Assembly (NCBI RefSeq): GCF_002085925.2
Contig: NZ_CP053562.1
Location: forward strand, 1,840,001 to 1,904,000
Reading direction: 5' to 3'
DNA: 64,000 nucleotides
DNA from: Thioclava electrotropha
GTDB taxonomy: Bacteria; Pseudomonadota; Alphaproteobacteria; Rhodobacterales; Rhodobacteraceae
Made by a program: the position numbers and the translations under genes. This document shows, piece by piece, positions 59,209-64,000 of the stretch. Every line of letters begins with the position of its first letter. The stretch's first letter is position 1. A model generated the notes under the pieces. That model saw only the letters and a program-made list of their open reading frames with translations, ran no database searches and had not been told where the DNA came from.

Positions 59209-60731
59209 GCGACGTTGCTGAAACCAAAATCCCTGCGCTGCAACTCAAGGGGATCGTCAAGACGTTCCCCGGCGTGCGGGCGCTCGACGACGTGACATTC
59301 GAGGTCCGCGCGGGCGAGGTCCATGCGCTGCTGGGCGAGAACGGCGCGGGCAAGTCGACCCTGATGAAGGTGCTCGCCGGGATGTATCAGCCCGACGAGG
59401 GCACGATTGAGATCGAAGGCACCCCAGTCACGATGCGCACGCCGCTCGAGGCGAAACGACGCGGCGTGGTGCTAATCCACCAGGAGCTGTCGCTGGCCGA
59501 GGAGATGACGGTCGCCGAGAATATCTACCTTGGCGAGCTGCCGCGCCGGAGCCTCGGTCGGGTGGACTGGAAGACGCTCTTCGCGAAGTCGGAGGAAATC
59601 CTCAAACGGCTCAATTGCGGCTTCGGCCCGAAGGACCGGGTCGGCGCACTCTCCATCGCCAACCAGCAGATGGTCGAGATCGCCCGCGCGCTGACGGTGG
59701 ATGCTAAGGTCGTGATTTTTGACGAACCGACCGCCTCGCTGACCGACGCCGAGAAGGTGGTGCTGTTCGAGATCATCAACGACCTGAAAGCGCGCGGCGT
59801 GGGCATCGTCTACATTTCGCACCGGATGGACGAGATTTTCACGCAGGCCGACAGGATCTCGGTGCTGCGCGACGGTGGCTATCGCGGCACGTTGGTCGCG
59901 GGCGACACCACCGAGGACGAGGTGATCCAGTTGATGATCGGGCGCTCGCTCGACCTGTCGCGCCGTCAACATGCCGAGGTGAAGACCGGTGACGTCGCGC
60001 TGAAGGTGGAAGGACTAAGCTGCGGCAAGCTGTTCCAGGACGTCAGCTTCGAGCTGCGCGAGGGCGAGGTGCTGGGCTTCTACGGTCTCGTTGGCGCCGG
60101 GCGCACCGAGATCGCCGAGACGCTGTTCGGCCTGCGCCGTCCCACCGCCGGCACGATCGAGATCGACGGCAAGGAAACCGCGATCCATTCGCCCGCCGAT
60201 GCGATCGCGAAGGGTATCTCGCTTGTGCCGGAAAGCCGCAAAGAGCAGGGGCTGGTGCTCGGCATGAACTGCCGCGACAACATCACCCTGCCGCAGGTCG
60301 GCGATCTGACCTCGGGGCCCTTCGTCTCGGACGGGGCCGAGATCGCGATCTTCGACCAGTATCGCGACACGCTGAAGATCAAGACGCCCAGCTGGCGGCA
60401 GGCGGTCGGCAACCTTTCGGGCGGGAACCAGCAGAAGATCGTGATCGGCAAATGGCTCGCGATGCATCCGCGCATCCTGATCGTGGACGAGCCGACGCGC
60501 GGTATCGACGTGGGCTCGAAATCCGAGATTCACGACCTGATCCGCGAGCTTGCCCGCTCGGGCTACGCGGTGATCGTGATTTCCTCGGAAATGCCCGAAG
60601 TGCTGCATGTCTCGGATCGCATCCTCGCGATGTATCATGGTCGGGTGATCCGCCGCTTCACCGCCGAGGAGGTGACGGAAGACAGCCTCGTCGCCGCGAT
60701 CTCCGGGATCGAGCAAGAACAGGTGGCGTGA
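59205..60731 (+). CDS. Sugar ABC transporter ATP-binding protein
   Basis: A 508-residue double ATPase of the RbsA class. First half: GENGAGKST (about 45-53), LIHQELSLAEEMTV, VVIFDEPTASLTDAE. Second half: LVGAGRTE, LSGGNQQKIVIGKWLA, LIVDEPTRGIDVG. The first-half signature is degenerate (LSIANQQMVEIARA), as is usual. It overlaps permease 2 by four bases and the next gene by one (TGATG). Confidence 0.93.
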   Translation: MSDVAETKIPALQLKGIVKTFPGVRALDDVTFEVRAGEVHALLGENGAGKSTLMKVLAGMYQPDEGTIEIEGTPVTMRTPLEAKRRGVVLIHQELSLAEEMTVAENIYLGELPRRSLGRVDWKTLFAKSEEILKRLNCGFGPKDRVGALSIANQQMVEIARALTVDAKVVIFDEPTASLTDAEKVVLFEIINDLKARGVGIVYISHRMDEIFTQADRISVLRDGGYRGTLVAGDTTEDEVIQLMIGRSLDLSRRQHAEVKTGDVALKVEGLSCGKLFQDVSFELREGEVLGFYGLVGAGRTEIAETLFGLRRPTAGTIEIDGKETAIHSPADAIAKGISLVPESRKEQGLVLGMNCRDNITLPQVGDLTSGPFVSDGAEIAIFDQYRDTLKIKTPSWRQAVGNLSGGNQQKIVIGKWLAMHPRILIVDEPTRGIDVGSKSEIHDLIRELARSGYAVIVISSEMPEVLHVSDRILAMYHGRVIRRFTAEEVTEDSLVAAISGIEQEQVA

Positions 60732-61600
60732 TGCGGATTGGTTTTGCAGGTTTAGGGCGCATGGGCGCCCCGATGGCGCGCAACTTGATCGCCGCGGGGC
60801 ACGAGGTGAGTGTCTGGAACCGCTCGCCCGAGCGTGCCGAGGCCTTTGCGCTCGAAACCGGGGCAGGGGTGGCCGCCACCCCGCGCGTATTGGCCGAAGG
60901 CGCGGAGGTCGTCGTCACGATGCTGGCCGATGATGCGGCATCTTCTGCCGTGCATCTCGGTGAGGACGGTCTCTTCGCCGCTTCCGGCCCGCTGACGCTT
61001 CTGGAGATGGGCACGATGAGCCCCGATCACATCGCCGATCTCGCGGGCAAGGCGCCTGCGGGCTGGCAGGTGATCGACGCGCCGGTCTCCGGTTCGACCG
61101 CGGCGGCAGAGGGCGCGAGCCTGATGATCATGGCGGGCTGCACCGAAGATCAGGCCGCGCCACTGCGCCCCGCGCTCGATGCGATGGGCAAGACGGTGAT
61201 CTGTCTGGGCAATGTGGGCGACGGCGCGGTGATGAAGCTCGCGGTGAACATGCTGATCCACAGCCTCAACCAGACCCTGGCCGAGGCGCTGAGCCTCACT
61301 GACGCGGCAGGTATCGACACAGGCACGGCCTTCGCCGCGATCGAAGCGTCGGCCGCCGCCGCGCCGATGCTGAGCTACCGCAAGCCGCTCTATCTCGACG
61401 AGGCGGCGCATCCCGTCAGCTTCACCGTGGCGCTTGCGCGCAAGGATATGGAGGTCACGCAGGCGCTGGCCGCGCAACTTGGCGTCGCGCTGCCGCAAGG
61501 CGCTGTCGTGCTGGAGCGGCTGCGCGCTGCCGAGACGGCGGGCCGTGGCGCGCGCGACATGGCCTCGATGGTCGATTTCACCCGAAAGGATAAATCATGA
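60731..61600 (+). CDS. NAD-binding beta-hydroxyacid dehydrogenase (3-hydroxyisobutyrate type)
   Basis: A 289-residue enzyme. Rossmann motif GFAGLGRMGAPMARNL (4-19), substrate loop DAPVSGSTAAAEGASLMIMAGC (about 117-138) and catalytic Lys in GAVMKLAVNMLI (about 165). The family covers 3-hydroxyisobutyrate, tartronate-semialdehyde and threonate dehydrogenases. TGATG coupling to the ATPase places it in the operon, so it should act on a hydroxyacid produced from the imported sugar. Confidence 0.88.
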   Translation: MRIGFAGLGRMGAPMARNLIAAGHEVSVWNRSPERAEAFALETGAGVAATPRVLAEGAEVVVTMLADDAASSAVHLGEDGLFAASGPLTLLEMGTMSPDHIADLAGKAPAGWQVIDAPVSGSTAAAEGASLMIMAGCTEDQAAPLRPALDAMGKTVICLGNVGDGAVMKLAVNMLIHSLNQTLAEALSLTDAAGIDTGTAFAAIEASAAAAPMLSYRKPLYLDEAAHPVSFTVALARKDMEVTQALAAQLGVALPQGAVVLERLRAAETAGRGARDMASMVDFTRKDKS

Positions 61601-62319
61601 AAGCTGTTCTCTTCGTTGGTGGCTGGGAAGGCCACGCGCCGACCGATTTTGCCGACTGGTGCCGCGACCTGCTGGAGGCCGACGGGTTCGAAGTGGTCGT
61701 GCATGACACGCTCGCCCCGCTCGCAGAGCCCGAGAAGATGGCCGATTGCGATCTCATCGTGCCGATCTGGTCCTCGGCCCGCTCCGCCCATCAGCCGGAA
61801 TTCGGCAATATGACGAAAGCGGAGGAGGACGGGCTTCTCAAGCTGGTCGCCGATGGCTGCGGTCTTGCGGGCTGGCACGGGCATATGGGCGATGCGTTCC
61901 GCGACCGCCCGACCTATCACTTCCTGATCGGCGGGCAGTTCGTCGCCCATCCTCCGGGCTGGCCCGACAACCTCGTGCCCTCGGACGATTACGTCGATTA
62001 CGACGTCACGATCTGTCGCCCCGCTGATCCGATCGTAAAAGGCATCCCCAGTTTCCGTCTGAAGTCCGAGCAATATTATATGCTTACCGATCCGTCGAAC
62101 GAGGTTCTCGCGACGACGACCTTCTCCGGCGATCACCTGTGGTGGATCGAAGGCACGGTGATCCCGGTCGTCTGGAAGCGGCGTTGGGACAAGGGACGCA
62201 TCTTCTATTGCTCGATTGGCCACACGCTCGACGATCTGCGGGTCGATCAGGTGACCGAAATCATCCGGCGCGGGATGCGGTGGGCGGCGCGGGGGCGCTC
62301 GCTCGAGGGTGCCCGATAA
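61597..62319 (+). CDS. ThuA-domain protein
   Basis: A 240-residue glutamine-amidotransferase-like fold of the ThuA family. It contains VLFVGGWEGHAPTDFADWC (4-22), IVPIWSSARS, GCGLAGWHGHMGDAF (about 88-102), EGTVIPVVWKRRWDKGRIFY and SIGHTLDDLRV. ThuA proteins accompany disaccharide and sugar-derivative catabolism, and some assist 3-keto sugar formation. It overlaps the previous gene by four bases (ATGA) and ends the operon. Confidence 0.88.
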   Translation: MKAVLFVGGWEGHAPTDFADWCRDLLEADGFEVVVHDTLAPLAEPEKMADCDLIVPIWSSARSAHQPEFGNMTKAEEDGLLKLVADGCGLAGWHGHMGDAFRDRPTYHFLIGGQFVAHPPGWPDNLVPSDDYVDYDVTICRPADPIVKGIPSFRLKSEQYYMLTDPSNEVLATTTFSGDHLWWIEGTVIPVVWKRRWDKGRIFYCSIGHTLDDLRVDQVTEIIRRGMRWAARGRSLEGAR

Positions 62320-62940
62320 AGACGGCAGTCAGGTGCGAAAACATCGATTTACTGATGCAAGCCGATGCGGTCTTGCGGTCACTGTATCAGTTGCTCTCAC
62401 CGCCATATTTCGAAGACGACGAGGGTCGAGCGTCGTCGTTCCAGTCCGAGGTGAACGGGTTCGGCACGGTGAGCCTTGACCTGGATCTCGCACTCGCAAG
62501 CGCGGCCACCGATCGCGAGGATGCTGTCAACGCCGGGCCTGGCGAGGTCGAAAGTGTGTGTCGTTCAATACTCATTTTAGATTGGGTGAGGCATTTCCCC
62601 CCCAATAAGGAAGTGCATTTGCTCTGTAGCGCCGAAGCGCCCTGAATAGACCCGCTTGGCTTGTTGCCGGACCGCTCAGATGTCGATCCCTTGATCGCCA
62701 ATGAAGTTTGGGAGGTTCTTTCTGGGCTGGCAAAGATTACGGGCGGAGGAGAGGTCCTTCGGACGCATGGCGGCGATGCCCATGGTCGCGAAAAGGGCAT
62801 TGCGCCTGTTCATGCGCGGAGTGTCAGCTCGTTAGTTCATATGGCGAGCATCCCTGCGCTCTTCGTAGGCTCGGGGCTCATTAAGTGGCTTGCGCCGCCG
62901 TTGGCGGCATGTTCCCGGCCTCCCCGACTAAGACGGGACG
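62320..62940. other. Gap after the catabolic island
   Basis: No supported gene. A frame at 62139-62645 runs on from the ThuA region but resembles nothing recognised. Contains a run of eight C at 62598-62605. Confidence 0.45.
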
Positions 62941-63356
62941 ATGATAAATCTCTTCTGGCTGACCGACGAACGGACCGCGCAACTTCAGCCACTCTTCTCG
63001 AGGTTCGCTACTCCCAAGTCGTTGGACAGGATTTGGTGGAAATCAAGCTGCTTGTTGCCCCTGCTGACCGGGTTGTTTGTTAGCATTGCTCTGCCAAACG
63101 GCCTACACAAGTGGTTGCTGGATCCGGTTCTTCATGTTCCCCGCCCAAATCATTGACGACACCGGCGCGGCAGCTCTTCTGGTTCGCCTGTCCCCGGTTC
63201 GACGCTATGACGCCGACTGGTTTCGTGAAGCTTCGCGGAGCGAAGGGGCGGGGGCTGCATTGCGGACCTCAAGTCGCGCAAGGTCGCCGGAAAATACGAT
63301 AAGCGGTGCTACAACGCCAAAACCGGATCGAGATCATGTTCGGTAGGTTTGAGGAC
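62941..63356 (+). pseudogene. Decayed IS5-family transposase, second copy
   Basis: An ATG at 62941 reads MINLFWLTDERTAQLQPLFS, the usual IS5 N-terminus, then diverges. From about 63127 the frame IRFFMFPAQIIDDTGAAALL appears, followed by YDADWFREAS, then in shifted frames CIADLKSRKVAGKYDKRCYNAK and RIEIMFGRFEDW (63330-63363). The centre is deleted and frames are broken. Same family and orientation as the remnant at 6292-6860. Confidence 0.82.
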
Positions 63357-63685
63357 TGGGTTCGACCGTTCTCTCGACCCAGTGCCGATCATGATCTCAC
63401 CGTAGCGATCCGCTAAGATAGATGTCCGAAGGTGTTCCTCTCCGCTATAGCGCTCGCCGCGACTGCCCTGTTCTGGTGATGCATCCTGAGCATAGGATGT
63501 GACCTGAGCCCATAGTCGGAAGCGCTTGAATCGGATTTGTTCGCGCCAATGGCGCGTCGTTTTCGTGTTCGTTTGAATCGCCCCTGAGTTCTCGGCGTCG
63601 GGTCTCTCGTTTGCCCATCGCTGCCGTTCGTCCAAGACGCAGCGAATGACCGCTCACCGCCCAAAAAGCGCCTGACACATCCCCG
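63357..63685. other. Gap with one dispersed repeat copy
   Basis: No gene supported. It holds GACGCAGCGAATGACCGCTCACCGCCC at 63636-63662, a well-preserved copy of the intergenic repeat family. Confidence 0.5.
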
Positions 63686-64000
63686 TCATACCCAAAGTGG
63701 CAGAGCATCGATTGCTGGGCGCATCAGGTTGGGTGGGGTCGGTTTGTGGTAAGTCTTCTCGTGAATATCGCGCCCTTCATGGCCCACGATGTCGCGAATG
63801 ATCTTATCGTCGATTGCCGCGTGTTCGAGTGCGTTCTGCACGTAATGGCGTAAGCTGTGGAAAGGTAGTGCCGCGCCGTCGGCACCCAGCGTGTCATCGA
63901 TGATCTGTCGCATCCGGCGTCCGAGTTTCTTGCCGTGCTTCCCGCTCTTGGGCTCCCGAAGGTCCAGAAACAGATCACGGTGCCCGGCACGCTTCATCTT
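63686..64000 (-). CDS. Tyrosine recombinase, C-terminal part (runs off the right edge)
   Basis: About 104 residues of a phage-type integrase, open to the window edge. Catalytic features: HSLRHYVQNAL (His-x-x-Arg), IVGHEGRD (His) and EKTYHK (Tyr nucleophile). An ATG at 63997 exists but the fold must begin further right, so the gene is cut by the window. It probably belongs to a prophage or island beyond 64000. Confidence 0.78.
   Translation of the reverse strand, partial: KMKRAGHRDLFLDLREPKSGKHGKKLGRRMRQIIDDTLGADGAALPFHSLRHYVQNALEHAAIDDKIIRDIVGHEGRDIHEKTYHKPTPPNLMRPAIDALPLWV

Overview
The window is high-GC DNA with the gene content of an alphaproteobacterium of the Rhodobacterales (Paracoccaceae) type: a Rhizobium/Roseobacter-style rhamnose locus, DabAB inorganic-carbon uptake, ECF sigma/anti-sigma pairs and IS5-family transposase remnants. 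Genus cannot be fixed from the sequence; a Thioclava- or Paracoccus-like organism would fit. No rRNA, tRNA or CRISPR array was recognised.

Layout. 1-748: 5' part of an oleate hydratase running off the left edge. 1227-6168 (minus): an MFS exporter with a His-rich tail, a SHOCT protein, an anti-sigma/ECF sigma pair, a secreted-repeat protein, and an FTR1-type iron permease with its periplasmic cupredoxin. 6290-7140: decayed IS5 transposase. 7149-10422: LOG-family nucleotide phosphoribohydrolase overlapping a beta-CASP nuclease, then a convergent endonuclease/phosphatase-like protein. 10838-22133: an accessory region devoted almost entirely to exported proteins: a beta-barrel, tandem low-complexity paralogues, five small lipoproteins/membrane proteins, an SH3 protein, an XRE regulator, and a TpsB (FhaC-like) transporter followed by a Pro/Thr-rich repeat protein instead of a classical TpsA. 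Two of its operons share a near-identical 24-bp upstream element.

22765-33464: a complete L-rhamnose catabolic locus: rhaI and rhaD on the minus strand, diverging from rhaR-S-T-P-Q-U-K across a large palindromic operator. 33587-36766: LtrA protein, a Cys-nucleophile alpha/beta hydrolase and its divergent LysR regulator. 36891-37541: a solo tyrosine recombinase with a shifted N-terminus. 37885-40118: DCC thiol-oxidoreductase, MFS and CIA30 proteins in one operon. 40220-45128: dabA and dabB, with a divergent LysR regulator, for dissolved inorganic carbon uptake.

45260-62319: a catabolic island of two divergent blocks. The minus block holds a 2-oxoacid dehydrogenase complex (E1 alpha, E1 beta, an E2 split over two genes, no E3), an aldehyde dehydrogenase, an M24 hydrolase lacking canonical metal ligands, an SDR, and a regulator fusing a winged-helix DNA-binding domain to a cytosolic ABC-type solute-binding domain. 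The plus block is a ribose-type ABC importer with an SDR, a beta-hydroxyacid dehydrogenase and a ThuA protein. The substrate is not recognisable. Three copies of an ATATCC-N5-GGATA-like palindrome lie at the divergent start, so the fusion protein probably senses the imported solute and controls both blocks.

62320-64000: decayed IS5 sequence and the C-terminal part of a second tyrosine recombinase running off the right edge. Degenerate GCAGCGAAYG-type repeats are scattered in the intergenic gaps. The most novel-looking parts are the exported-protein/TpsB region and the winged-helix/solute-binding fusion with its catabolic island.
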